Below, piece by piece: positions 1 through 7,180 of a DNA stretch of 20,297 nucleotides. The position numbers were made by a program, and so were the translations under genes. Origin of the DNA: Planctomycetota bacterium (GTDB taxonomy: Bacteria; Planctomycetota; Phycisphaerae; Sedimentisphaerales; UBA12454). The first letter of the stretch is position 1. The number at the start of each line of letters is the position of its first letter. Where the stretch lies: the NCBI GenBank assembly GCA_018828825.1, contig JAHJUV010000080.1:1-20297 (forward strand), read 5' to 3'. The notes beneath the pieces were generated by a model, which saw only the letters and a program-made list of their open reading frames with translations, did not search any database and was not told the origin of the DNA.

Positions 1-139
1 GAATCAGGAAAAACTCCCACGACTCCCAAAATCCTTTGCTGATTATCGGCTCGGTGAGCAACTGATGGATTTTTAGTGCCGTTGCGACCAGGAAAACCAC
101 CCCTGCTATCCACATTACAATTATATTCGCTTTTTTCAT
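1..139 (-). CDS. MauE/DoxX-like small membrane protein, N-terminal part (cut by window edge)
   Basis: Only the first 46 codons lie in the window; the gene runs off the left end. The ATG is at 139-137, preceded by a GAGAG ribosome binding site about 6 nt upstream. The visible protein starts MKKANIIVMWIAGVVFLVA, a membrane helix, followed by a short amphipathic loop (ALKIHQLL, then FWESWEFFLI) leading into a second helix. That pattern resembles MauE/DoxX-family four-helix membrane proteins involved in redox or thiol chemistry, but the diagnostic later helices are out of view. It lies 44 nt downstream of rmuC on the same strand and could share its transcript. Coding is well supported; the family is a tentative match. 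Confidence 0.6.
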   Translation of the reverse strand, partial: MKKANIIVMWIAGVVFLVATALKIHQLLTEPIISKGFWESWEFFLI

Positions 140-183
140 CTTATGCTCTCATATGAAGTCCGCCGTTAACGGTTCATAAATCA

Positions 184-1149
184 TTATTGTTTTTCCCCAT
201 TCTGAATCTGCTCCAGCCTTATTACCAGTTTATCTAATTTTTTCTGGCCCTCATCATATTTTTCGTATGAATGCCGCAGATGCCCGCCGAGCGTGTCCCA
301 TAACGAACCAAATTCAGCAAACGAAACATTAAGAGCCTTGAGGTTTTGACGAATCTCGGCGGCCTGTTTTTCAATTTGCAGGCCGTGAAGGCCCATTACT
401 ATCGTCATAAGATAAACATAAAGCAGGTTCGGCGAAACAGGGAAAACCTTTTTCCCCATCGCGTAATCCTGGATGTTTATCGTATCTTCCGCCGTTTTTA
501 CCATCGCCTCGTAATAAACATTTTCAGCGGGAATATACATAATCGCAAAATCAAGCGTCCCCTCGTCAGGCTTAATATAGCTTTGTGATATCTTATCAAT
601 ATGCTTTTGGACATCCTTTAAAAATTCTCTGTGAAGCTTTTTCGCATCGGCCTCATTCTGCGACTGCTGGAACTTTTTAAAATTTTCCAGCGGAAATTTT
701 GCGTCGATTGGAACTGAATATTGCGGCATTTTTACCAGCGCATCGACAATTTTGCCGTCACGGAAAGCATATTGAAGAGCGAAACTGTCCGCCGGCAGCA
801 AAGCGGAGAGAACATTTTCAAGCGACCATTCGCCAAGTCCGCCGCGAAGTTTCGGGCTGGCAAGTATCTGCTGAAGACTTTTTATGTCGCCGCCAAGTTC
901 CATTATCTTTTGACTTGAGCCCTGAAGCTGGCCGAGCTGATTATTCACTTTCTCAAGGGTCTGGCTGTGAAATTGAAGATTTTTATTTACCGTCTCCTGA
1001 CCGGAAATGAGCGATTGCTGAAGACTCTGGGACAGGTTTTCCTGCGCCCTTTTTATACCTTCGAGCTGCGATCGGATAGTAAGCCACAGTAAGGCCACTA
1101 TCACCGCTAAAACCGCTACTATTAGAATTACAATAAGTGCCTCTGTCAT
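184..1149 (-). CDS. rmuC: RmuC family DNA recombination protein (short form)
   Basis: RmuC proteins are membrane-anchored coiled-coil proteins with a nuclease-like core, proposed to limit recombination at inverted repeats. The 321-residue product has an N-terminal membrane helix (about residues 4-25) and a coiled coil rich in Gln/Leu/Lys (about 28-95). The RmuC core follows from about residue 100: GGLGEWSLENVL, then a VDALVKMP strand and a PIDAKFPLENF segment holding the conserved Asp-x-Lys of the family. It is shorter than the 400-500 residues common in proteobacteria, mainly through a shorter coiled coil. The ATG at 1149-1147 has a GGGAA-type ribosome site upstream and sits about 27 nt from the predicted transcription start. 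Family assignment is firm; the cellular role is inferred from homologues. Confidence 0.9.
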   Translation of the reverse strand: MTEALIVILIVAVLAVIVALLWLTIRSQLEGIKRAQENLSQSLQQSLISGQETVNKNLQFHSQTLEKVNNQLGQLQGSSQKIMELGGDIKSLQQILASPKLRGGLGEWSLENVLSALLPADSFALQYAFRDGKIVDALVKMPQYSVPIDAKFPLENFKKFQQSQNEADAKKLHREFLKDVQKHIDKISQSYIKPDEGTLDFAIMYIPAENVYYEAMVKTAEDTINIQDYAMGKKVFPVSPNLLYVYLMTIVMGLHGLQIEKQAAEIRQNLKALNVSFAEFGSLWDTLGGHLRHSYEKYDEGQKKLDKLVIRLEQIQNGEKQ

Positions 1150-1182
1150 AAAATAATTCCCAAAAACTTTGTATTTTGAGAA

Positions 1183-1211
1183 ATTATAACTTTTTCGCCC
1201 TAAATCGTCAA
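1183..1211 (-). promoter_or_regulatory. Near-consensus sigma-70 promoter for rmuC
   Basis: On the minus strand TTGACG (1211-1206) is followed by exactly 17 nt and then a perfect TATAAT (1188-1183). This is the best housekeeping promoter match in the window. The expected start near 1176 gives an rmuC 5' leader of about 27 nt. Confidence 0.8.
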
Positions 1212-1340
1212 AAGCTATAAAAAAACAAATTAGAGATTTAAAAAGTCTGGTTTTTTAGGTCCCAGAAAAAGTGTCAAGATAGGTAAAATTTTACATAAAA
1301 TCCTTTTTTCATCCGATTATAGATGTTATTATATTGTGTT

Positions 1341-1363
1341 TGTGAGGATATGGAGGTCTCACA
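1341..1363 (+). other. Hairpin in the leader of the DUF11 lipoprotein gene
   Basis: The 313-nt stretch 1150-1462 has no gene. It holds the rmuC promoter and the 5' region of the lipoprotein gene. TGTGAG (1341-1346) can pair with CTCACA (1358-1363), with an 11-nt loop containing GGAGG. It lies about 100 nt before the start codon. A -10-like TATTAT at 1327-1332 sits just upstream, but its -35 (T-rich, 1304-1309) is poor. No known riboswitch was recognised. Confidence 0.3.
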
Positions 1364-1462
1364 GCGAAGGATTGCCTATTATCGTGGTATAAAACATTAA
1401 TATAGGGAAGATGTAAGCCAAAAGGAAAAAGAAAACCAAAAATCCTTTGAAGGAGGAAGGTC

Positions 1463-3055
1463 GTGAAAAAGGCTTTATTAGTTTTATTATTAACGTCGTT
1501 AATACTCATTTCCGGCTGTTACAGTTGCCACACCCGGATGGAAATGCAGGGCAAAACACCGGCAGACCCAGCAGCAAAATTTATGTGGGATAGGAACTGT
1601 CGGCCGGCTCCTATACCTTTGCCAGAAAGGTGTGAACCGTTTCCAAAATCCCTGCCTCCGCCGCTATCTCTTCCTAATTGCGAGGAAAGAACTTATCCCT
1701 GCCAAGGCTGTGGTGTAGTTCGGCTCGAAAAATGTATGCCAAAGCAGGTGCAGACGGGTACCGAATTTGAATATACCATTAGGGTTACTAACCTTACGAA
1801 TGGAGCGCTGACTGACGTAGTCGTAACAGATACATTAAATGAAAATATCCAGCATAAATCGTCAAATCCACCGGCAAATGTCCAGGGCAACAAGCTCATT
1901 TGGGCTTTCTCCGGTCTCGGCCCGAAACAAGCCGTAGAAATCAATGGTGTTGCTGTGGCTATCGTAAGCGGTATTCTTAAGAACTGTGCCGATGTTACAT
2001 ACAGGATGCCTGTTTGTGTCCAGTCTGTAAGTGTCCAGCCCAATATCATTATCACAAAAACCGCTCCTGCCGAAGTTTCCATCTGCGACCCGATTAAAGC
2101 GGTATTCAAGGTTGAAAACACCGGTACAGGCCCAGCCAATAATGTAAGAATTATCGATAATCTTCCTGAAGGTCTCGTAACCGCTCAGGGTTCATCGAAA
2201 ATCGAAATTCCAATGGGCTCTCTGCTTGCCGGCACATCGAGAAGTGTCGCCGTTACTCTCAGAGCTCAGAGACCCGGAACTTTCAATAATAAAGCTATTG
2301 CTGTTGCGGACGGCATAAACGTAGAATCCCAGACAGTTACAACTATGGTTAAAAAACCGGTACTTAAGATTACTAAAACAGGTCCTGACGCCCAGTACCT
2401 TGACAGGAAACTTACTTATGAAATCGCCGTAACCAACACAGGCGATTGGCCGGCTGTCAATACTATTATCGAAGACTTCGCATCCGGCGGTCTGCATTTC
2501 GTAAAGGCAAGTCGGGGCGGCACACTTATAAAAGACAAGGTTATGTGGAAAGTCGCAAAGCTCAATCCTGGCGCTACCGCAAAGACCTATGTCACATATA
2601 TGCCTGATGGTTTGGGCACTATAGTAAATACGGCTACTGCTTCAGCGGTTTGTGCTGACGCTGTTAAAGCCACTGTCCAGACACAGATCAAAGGCATACC
2701 TGCGATTCTGCTTGAGGTTGTTGATATTACCGACCCGATAAAAGTCGGCGACGATGTAACATATAGAATCACAGTAACAAACCAGGGTTCGGCAGTAGGT
2801 ACAAATATCGCAATTAAAGCGATACTTGAATCCGAGATGGGATATGTAAGCAACGCCGGCGCGACACAAGGCTCATTCGCAGGCAATACCGTTACATTTG
2901 CTCCGCTGCCGTCACTTGCTCCGAAGACAAGGGCAAGCTGGGAAGTTGTCGTAAAGGCCGAAGCTGTGGGCGATATCCGGTTCAAGACTACTATGAGAAG
3001 CGACCAGCTAACAAGAGACGTCGAAGAAACCGAATCGACCAACTTCTACGAATAA
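1463..3055 (+). CDS. OmcB-like cysteine-rich DUF11-repeat lipoprotein
   Basis: Predicted envelope lipoprotein of 530 residues. A hydrophobic signal peptide ends in a lipobox (LISG-Cys19), so the mature protein should be lipidated. Residues 19-91 are rich in Cys and Pro (Cys 19, 22, 46, 57, 73, 80, 83, 91); four more Cys lie at 175, 185, 208 and 397. Four Ig-like DUF11 repeats follow at about 92-190, 193-295, 298-405 and 412-525, each with the YxIxVTNxG type signature. The last repeat (DPIKVGDDVTYRITVTNQGS, then GNTVTFAPLPSL and ETEST near the end) closely recalls the C-terminal part of chlamydial OmcB, the disulfide-crosslinked 60 kDa outer membrane protein. Start is GTG at 1463 with AGGAGG at 1451-1456, 6 nt upstream. 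The gene is monocistronic, ending at the terminator at 3085. A structural role in the envelope is inferred. Confidence 0.88.
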   Translation: MKKALLVLLLTSLILISGCYSCHTRMEMQGKTPADPAAKFMWDRNCRPAPIPLPERCEPFPKSLPPPLSLPNCEERTYPCQGCGVVRLEKCMPKQVQTGTEFEYTIRVTNLTNGALTDVVVTDTLNENIQHKSSNPPANVQGNKLIWAFSGLGPKQAVEINGVAVAIVSGILKNCADVTYRMPVCVQSVSVQPNIIITKTAPAEVSICDPIKAVFKVENTGTGPANNVRIIDNLPEGLVTAQGSSKIEIPMGSLLAGTSRSVAVTLRAQRPGTFNNKAIAVADGINVESQTVTTMVKKPVLKITKTGPDAQYLDRKLTYEIAVTNTGDWPAVNTIIEDFASGGLHFVKASRGGTLIKDKVMWKVAKLNPGATAKTYVTYMPDGLGTIVNTATASAVCADAVKATVQTQIKGIPAILLEVVDITDPIKVGDDVTYRITVTNQGSAVGTNIAIKAILESEMGYVSNAGATQGSFAGNTVTFAPLPSLAPKTRASWEVVVKAEAVGDIRFKTTMRSDQLTRDVEETESTNFYE

Positions 3056-3084
3056 GCATAACCCGTTTATGTAAAGCAAGTTAC

Positions 3085-3116
3085 AAGCCCCCTGTTTTCC
3101 GGCCGGGGGCTTTTTT
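3085..3116 (+). terminator. Strong intrinsic terminator after the DUF11 lipoprotein gene
   Basis: AAGCCCCC (3085-3092) pairs perfectly with GGGGGCTT (3105-3112) around a 12-nt loop, and six T residues (3111-3116) follow the stem. It starts 30 nt after the stop codon and insulates the next gene. Confidence 0.92.
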
Positions 3117-3129
3117 AATAAATTGATAG

Positions 3130-3158
3130 TGGACTGTCGGCGGCAAATCTGTTATTCT
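3130..3158 (+). promoter_or_regulatory. Possible promoter for the small membrane protein gene
   Basis: TGGACT (3130-3135), 17 nt, then TATTCT (3153-3158) gives four of six matches at each box. It sits between the upstream terminator and the gene at 3195, where a promoter is expected. The match is modest. Confidence 0.4.
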
Positions 3159-3194
3159 CGAGGTGGATAATATTTTTTAACAAGGAGGTATTTT

Positions 3195-3560
3195 ATGCAG
3201 TGGCTGCCTAAAATTATCGCCGTTCTTATCGTAATTGACGGAATTGTAGTTCTCTTCAGGCCTGACCTCTTGAAAAAATATTGTCAGCTTTTCTCCGAGG
3301 GGGCAACTATTTATGTCGCTGCGGCCCTCAAGGCCCTGATTGGCGCCGGATTGCTCTTCGGCGTTTCAGAAAAATGCAATCTCCAATCGGTAATAATCGC
3401 CTTTGGAATTTTAGCTATTGCCGGCGCGATTTTCATTATCGCCGCCCCGCAAAAGGCAAGGGCTATAACAGGCTGGTTCGCAAACAAAAACACCGCAACA
3501 CTGCGGCTTTTGTCGATAATTTATCTGCTTATCGGTGCACTTTTAGTATTCTCATCCTGA
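3195..3560 (+). CDS. Small four-helix integral membrane protein, function unknown
   Basis: 121 residues, almost all membrane. Helices lie at about 4-22, 40-56, 65-84 and 101-119, joined by short charged loops (FRPDLLKKY after helix 1, PQKAR after helix 3). I recognise no catalytic motif; the shape resembles small uncharacterised inner-membrane families such as DUF2065. AAGGAGG at 3182-3188 lies 6 nt before the ATG, so translation is well supported. The gene stands alone behind a strong terminator. Its last 9 nt overlap the 3' end of feoB on the opposite strand, and a short inverted repeat inside its coding sequence (3493-3506) may serve feoB as a terminator. No function is proposed. Confidence 0.8.
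   Translation: MQWLPKIIAVLIVIDGIVVLFRPDLLKKYCQLFSEGATIYVAAALKALIGAGLLFGVSEKCNLQSVIIAFGILAIAGAIFIIAAPQKARAITGWFANKNTATLRLLSIIYLLIGALLVFSS
3493..3506 (-). terminator. Possible feoB terminator embedded in the opposing gene
   Basis: CCGCA (3493-3497) and TGCGG (3502-3506) form a 5-bp stem with a 4-nt loop. On the minus strand it is followed by TGTTTTTGTTTG, an interrupted T tract, about 45 nt past the feoB stop. It lies inside the coding sequence of the 121-residue protein. The short stem makes it weak. Confidence 0.35.
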
Positions 3561-5603
3561 TAATATCATTCCGGCCTGATAAACAACCAGTGTTACAATA
3601 TAAGCCATTGCCGTAAGCCCGCCAAACTGCAGGATAGCCCATTTCCATGCACCAGTCTCCGACCGTGTAATAACAGCAGTTGCAATACAGGGTGCGCTTA
3701 TGAGACAAAACAGCATAATACAAAATCCCTGCAGCGGCGTATAATCACTGCTCAGCTTTTTCTGCAAAACAGAAACATCCTCATGCTCTGTAACCGCATA
3801 AACAATACCCATTTGTGCTACAAATACTTCCTTGGCCGCAAGAGCGCCTATCAAAGCTGTCGCGATTTTATAATCGAAACCCAGCGGTTTCAATATCGGT
3901 TCAAGAGTAACACCGGCTCTGCCGATTACGCTGTGCTTTAACATAGCCGTCTGCGCATCAGTATCATTCAAATTTGCAAGTTTATCTACGTCAATCCGCG
4001 GATATCTTGCAGCAACCCATAAAACTATCGAAAGCAACAGGATAATAGTGCCCGCCTTTTTCAGATACAGCCAGCCCCTTTCCCACATATGAATCAGGAC
4101 AGCTTTTAAGGTCGGCATCCTGTACGGCGGCAATTCCATTACATACGGGATTGTTTCGCCTTTAAGCAGAGTGATTCTTAAAATCTTGGCTGATATAACG
4201 GCAAGGGCAATCCCTATAAAATAAATCAGCCACATTACCGGCCCACGCCACTCTTCACGGAAAAATGCAGGGATTATAAGCGCATATATAGTCAGCCTTG
4301 CACCGCAACTCATCAAAGGCGTGATAAGAATCGTAGTTATTCTGTTACGCCTGTTTTCCAGGATTCGGCAGGCCATAATTGCTGGCACAGAACAACCGAA
4401 TCCTATGAGCATCGGAATAAAACTCTTGCCGTGCAGCCCGATTTTGTGCATCAGCCTGTCGGTAACAAAGGCCGCTCTGGCCATATAACCGCTGTCTTCC
4501 AGTATGGCGATAGCCGCAAAGAGCAGCATTATATTAGGTAAAAATACCACTACGCCGCCGACGCCGCCGATTATACCGTCAACTAAAAGCGACTTTAACA
4601 CATTATCGCTTCCCGTAGGCCAAAATCCTGTAACAGTTTGTCCCAGCCAGCCAAAAAACGACTCCAGCCAGCCCATCGGCCATTCGCCAAACCGGAAAGT
4701 CAAATCGAAAACGATATACATCAACGCGATAAAAATCGGCAGGCCTAAAATCTTATTGGTAATAACTGTATCAATCATATCACTGCGATTGTGCCTGCCT
4801 TCGATAGTGTTTTTCACCGCCTCCTGACAGGCGCCGGATATAAAACCATAACGTCTGTCGGCAATTATTATCTCCGGCTCTTCAGCGAAAATGGTGTTGA
4901 GGTGCTTAATACTGTTTTGAACAGCCGAAAGAATTTCCTGATTTTGAATATGCTTTGAAACATCCGCATCCTGTTCGAGAAGTTTTATTACTATCCATCT
5001 GCTGTTATGCAGTTCATCGAATTTTTGCTGTAGTTTTTCGATCTCATTTTCTATCTCGCCGCCATATTTAACTATTGCGGCATAATCTTTCCGCGGCTGT
5101 TGCGATATTTCAACTGTCGCCTTGAGCAGTTCGTCTATGCCCTGCTGTTTGTTTCCTACGGTTTGAACAATTTTGACGCCAAGCAGAGTTGAAAGTTTTT
5201 CGATATCGAAAACAAGCCCTCTTTGCCGGGCAATATCGCTCATATTAAATGCCAGAACCAGCGGCACATTAAGCTCCATAAGCTGCACGGCAAGATAAAG
5301 ATTTCTCTCAATATTCGAAGCGTCGATAACATCGACCACAACATCCGGCTTTTGCTCTATAATGAAATTTCTCGTAACGACTTCCTCTGTCGAATAAGCC
5401 GTAAGGCTGTAAGTGCCTGGCAGGTCGATAATATCGAGTTCATAATCCTGATAACGGCAGAGTCCCTGTTTTTTCTCGACCGTTACGCCGGGATAATTGC
5501 CGACATGCTGGCGCATACCGGTCAAAGAATTAAAAATTGTGGTTTTGCCGCTGTTGGGATTACCGGCAAGAGCAACTATAATTTTTTTAATCTTTTCAGC
5601 CAT
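3552..5603 (-). CDS. feoB: FeoB ferrous iron transporter
   Basis: Fe(II) importer of the inner membrane with an N-terminal G domain; 683 residues, somewhat shorter than the roughly 770 of E. coli. G1 is GNPNSGKTT (14-22), the G2 region is GNYPGVTVE (about 35-43), G3 is DLPG (60-63) and G4 is NMSD (120-123). A helical GDI-like linker leads to the membrane part. Both Cys-bearing gate segments are present: GFGCSVPAIMACRILENRRN and, downstream, PLMSCGARLTIYA. The ATG at 5603-5601 lies 8 nt after the feoA stop, so the genes are cotranscribed and probably translationally coupled; no strong Shine-Dalgarno is visible. It is third in the dtxR-feoA-feoB operon. The last 9 nt overlap the convergent gene ending at 3560. 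Assignment is certain. Confidence 0.97.
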   Translation of the reverse strand: MAEKIKKIIVALAGNPNSGKTTIFNSLTGMRQHVGNYPGVTVEKKQGLCRYQDYELDIIDLPGTYSLTAYSTEEVVTRNFIIEQKPDVVVDVIDASNIERNLYLAVQLMELNVPLVLAFNMSDIARQRGLVFDIEKLSTLLGVKIVQTVGNKQQGIDELLKATVEISQQPRKDYAAIVKYGGEIENEIEKLQQKFDELHNSRWIVIKLLEQDADVSKHIQNQEILSAVQNSIKHLNTIFAEEPEIIIADRRYGFISGACQEAVKNTIEGRHNRSDMIDTVITNKILGLPIFIALMYIVFDLTFRFGEWPMGWLESFFGWLGQTVTGFWPTGSDNVLKSLLVDGIIGGVGGVVVFLPNIMLLFAAIAILEDSGYMARAAFVTDRLMHKIGLHGKSFIPMLIGFGCSVPAIMACRILENRRNRITTILITPLMSCGARLTIYALIIPAFFREEWRGPVMWLIYFIGIALAVISAKILRITLLKGETIPYVMELPPYRMPTLKAVLIHMWERGWLYLKKAGTIILLLSIVLWVAARYPRIDVDKLANLNDTDAQTAMLKHSVIGRAGVTLEPILKPLGFDYKIATALIGALAAKEVFVAQMGIVYAVTEHEDVSVLQKKLSSDYTPLQGFCIMLFCLISAPCIATAVITRSETGAWKWAILQFGGLTAMAYIVTLVVYQAGMILSG

Positions 5604-5611
5604 TGGCCGTA

Positions 5612-5857
5612 TCAGCTTTCTGAGGATTTAACAATAATTTTTCCCGCCATACCTCTGCCGAGGACCATTCGAGAACCTTTCAAGCCGATAACAAACGGTC
5701 CGGGATGGCCGTTGTTTATTACCTTAAACTCAACTCCTGCCAAAAGACCCATCGCGGCAAGTCTCGCCTTTAGCCCTCGTCCTGCATCGATTTTTAAGAG
5801 CCGAACCTTTGTGCCGTTAGTTATATTTGTTAAGCAAGTTTGTTCCTGTATCTTCAT
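5612..5857 (-). CDS. feoA: FeoA, SH3-like accessory protein of ferrous iron uptake
   Basis: Small cytoplasmic SH3-fold protein that supports FeoB. The 81-residue product has the family signature: GLKARLAAMGLLAGVEFKV, a Pro-Gly turn, then GSRMVLGRGMAGKIIV. I chose the ATG at 5857-5855 over an in-frame TTG at 5866, which would add three residues and overlap the dtxR stop as TTGA. The AAAGG sequence at 5870-5874 is about 12 nt from the ATG but only about 3 nt from the TTG. It sits between dtxR and feoB in one operon. Confidence 0.93.
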   Translation of the reverse strand: MKIQEQTCLTNITNGTKVRLLKIDAGRGLKARLAAMGLLAGVEFKVINNGHPGPFVIGLKGSRMVLGRGMAGKIIVKSSES

Positions 5858-5862
5858 AAAAA

Positions 5863-6312
5863 TCAAACACCTTTCGAACGGCAGTACTTATTAAATTCGG
5901 CAGTTATGTCCGCCCCTTTTTTACTGTAACTTGTCGAAAACTCAGTAAAACTCAACAGTCTTGAAATAACATAAGGCCCCAGGGCATGCTCAGCCTTGCA
6001 GGCAGCCTGTTTGGCGGCCCGCTGTTCAACACCGAGAACATTGACAAAAAAAGACTCAATTATGTTGTGCCGGCGTACCACAGATTCGGCCTGTTGAGTA
6101 CCCTTTTCAGTAAGACCAATAAAACCGTAAGGCTTATAATCCACTAACCCCTTACTATTCAAAGACTTAAGCGCGCCGGTAACGGAAGCCCTTGAAACAC
6201 CGAGACTTTCGGCTATATCTTTGCTTCTGGCAACCTTATGTCGGCAAATCAGGTTGTAAATAGCCTCAAGGTAGTCTTCCGATGAAGCACTTAAATTTTT
6301 CTTTATAGCCAT
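5863..6312 (-). CDS. DtxR/MntR-family metal-dependent repressor
   Basis: Winged-helix metalloregulator, first gene of the feo operon and presumably its Fe(II)-responsive repressor. 149 residues, the MntR size class, without the C-terminal SH3 domain of DtxR. The DNA-binding domain covers about 8-72 (SEDYLEAIYNL; helix-turn-helix around DIAESLGVSRASVTGALKSL) and the dimerisation/metal domain about 75-145. Candidate ligands are Asp13 and Glu16 (as in MntR Asp8/Glu11), His82, Glu86, Cys105, Glu108 and His109. Cys105 aligns with DtxR Cys102, where MntR has Glu, so the site mixes features of the iron and manganese types. AAAGGAG lies 7 nt before the ATG. Two overlapping inverted repeats sit on its own promoter, consistent with autoregulation. 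Iron as effector is inferred from the feo linkage. Confidence 0.93.
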   Translation of the reverse strand: MAIKKNLSASSEDYLEAIYNLICRHKVARSKDIAESLGVSRASVTGALKSLNSKGLVDYKPYGFIGLTEKGTQQAESVVRRHNIIESFFVNVLGVEQRAAKQAACKAEHALGPYVISRLLSFTEFSTSYSKKGADITAEFNKYCRSKGV

Positions 6313-6332
6313 ATATTTGCTCCTTTTAGCTA

Positions 6333-6360
6333 TAACTAATATAGTTAGGCTCTCCTAACT
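6333..6360. promoter_or_regulatory. DtxR-type operator: two overlapping inverted repeats
   Basis: AGTTAGG (6343-6349) and CCTAACT (6354-6360) form a perfect 7-bp inverted repeat around CTCT. It overlaps a second perfect repeat, TAACTA (6333-6338), ATA, TAGTTA (6342-6347). The TTAGG/CCTAA half sites match those known for DtxR/IdeR boxes. The first repeat covers the whole -35/-10 spacer and the second covers the -10, so bound protein should block RNA polymerase. Confidence 0.75.
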
Positions 6361-6366
6361 TTGCAA
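6338..6366 (-). promoter_or_regulatory. Promoter of the dtxR-feoA-feoB operon
   Basis: On the minus strand TTGCAA (6366-6361), exactly 17 nt, then TATATT (6343-6338). The predicted start near 6331 gives a leader of about 19 nt with the AAAGGAG ribosome site. The operator at 6343-6360 fills the spacer. Confidence 0.78.
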
Positions 6367-6413
6367 GTGAAAAATCGTAAAATTTTTAATTTCTGGAAAA
6401 AAAATGTTTTGCA

Positions 6414-6427
6414 TGATAAGTTTATCA
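6414..6427. promoter_or_regulatory. Palindrome upstream of the methyltransferase gene
   Basis: TGATAA (6414-6419), GT, TTATCA (6422-6427) is a perfect 6-2-6 inverted repeat 29 bp before the start codon at 6456. The half sites look like Fur-box halves, but spacing is one base shorter than in the canonical Fur 7-1-7 site. It could bind a regulator of the plus-strand gene. Confidence 0.35.
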
Positions 6428-6455
6428 AAACCAGTTATATAAATTTGAGAATTCT

Positions 6456-7163
6456 ATGAAGGTTGATTACAACAAAATATATTCAAGCTATTCACAAGAA
6501 CATATTAACTACATAAAAAATATGGCCATCTGGAAGGCAAAATATCTTTGTAAGTTAATTAAAGATGAGCCTGCTGAATCCATTCTCGAAATTGGAACGG
6601 GACGAGGCGATGTTTTAAATGCCTGTTACCCCTTCAAGGTAAAAATAGGCGCGGATATCTCTGATGAAGCAATTAAACAACACCATGATATTTACAAAGA
6701 ACATAAGTTGGTAAAAATAGACGCCGATAAGCCCCTTCCCTTTAAGGACAATGAAGTCGACTTTGTTTTACTATGTGATATTCTGGAGCACATTGACAAT
6801 CCCGCGTTTCTTTTAAGGGAAGCCGGCCGGGTAGGTCGTAATGTGTTATTAAAGATACCAATAGAAAATGCTTTGCTTCTTAAATTCATGATGAAAATTA
6901 ATAAAGTTGAGTATGGCCCAAATCATCCATCGGGACACCTTTATTGCTGGACAATGTCAGACGTGAAAAAACTTGTCGAGAAATCCGGACTCAAAATAGT
7001 CCGTAGCAAATTCTTACCAACACCTGCAAACCTTCTTAAAAAGAAATATCTGCTAAAAACTATAACTGTTTCACTTATATCGCTTGCTGATCTTTTAACA
7101 GCAGACAATTTTTTTTCTAAAATCCTTATAGGTGGTTCTTTATTTGCCATTGCACATAAGTAA
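6456..7163 (+). CDS. Class I SAM-dependent methyltransferase
   Basis: 235-residue Rossmann-fold methyltransferase of the Methyltransf_11/25 type. Motif I is ILEIGTGRGDVL (about 43-54), the ribose-binding acid lies in GADIS (about 69-73), and the motif around DFVLLCDILEHIDNP (about 102-116) is typical of small-molecule, lipid or sugar methylases. The C-terminal third is hydrophobic and basic and may contact the membrane. The ATG at 6456 follows a weak GAGAAT. It is transcribed divergently from the feo operon, separated by 143 nt that hold the feo promoter and a palindrome. It converges with the glycan operon, leaving 17 nt and no visible terminator. The substrate cannot be told; a link to the adjacent glycan genes is possible, since that operon carries a similar enzyme. 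Confidence 0.85.
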   Translation: MKVDYNKIYSSYSQEHINYIKNMAIWKAKYLCKLIKDEPAESILEIGTGRGDVLNACYPFKVKIGADISDEAIKQHHDIYKEHKLVKIDADKPLPFKDNEVDFVLLCDILEHIDNPAFLLREAGRVGRNVLLKIPIENALLLKFMMKINKVEYGPNHPSGHLYCWTMSDVKKLVEKSGLKIVRSKFLPTPANLLKKKYLLKTITVSLISLADLLTADNFFSKILIGGSLFAIAHK

Positions 7164-7180
7164 GAACTTGGCATCCAGCT

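Noticed and set aside
163..172. Perfect palindrome CCGTTAACGG between rmuC and the MauE-like gene
   Set aside because: A 10-bp palindrome without a loop, T tract or promoter context; too little to call an operator or terminator.
1372..1393. TTGCCT and TATAAA as a promoter for the DUF11 lipoprotein gene
   Set aside because: The two boxes are only 10 nt apart, too close for a sigma-70 promoter.
5223..5894. 223-codon plus-strand frame opposite feoB, feoA and dtxR
   Set aside because: It crosses three well-supported genes on the other strand and shows no domain of its own.
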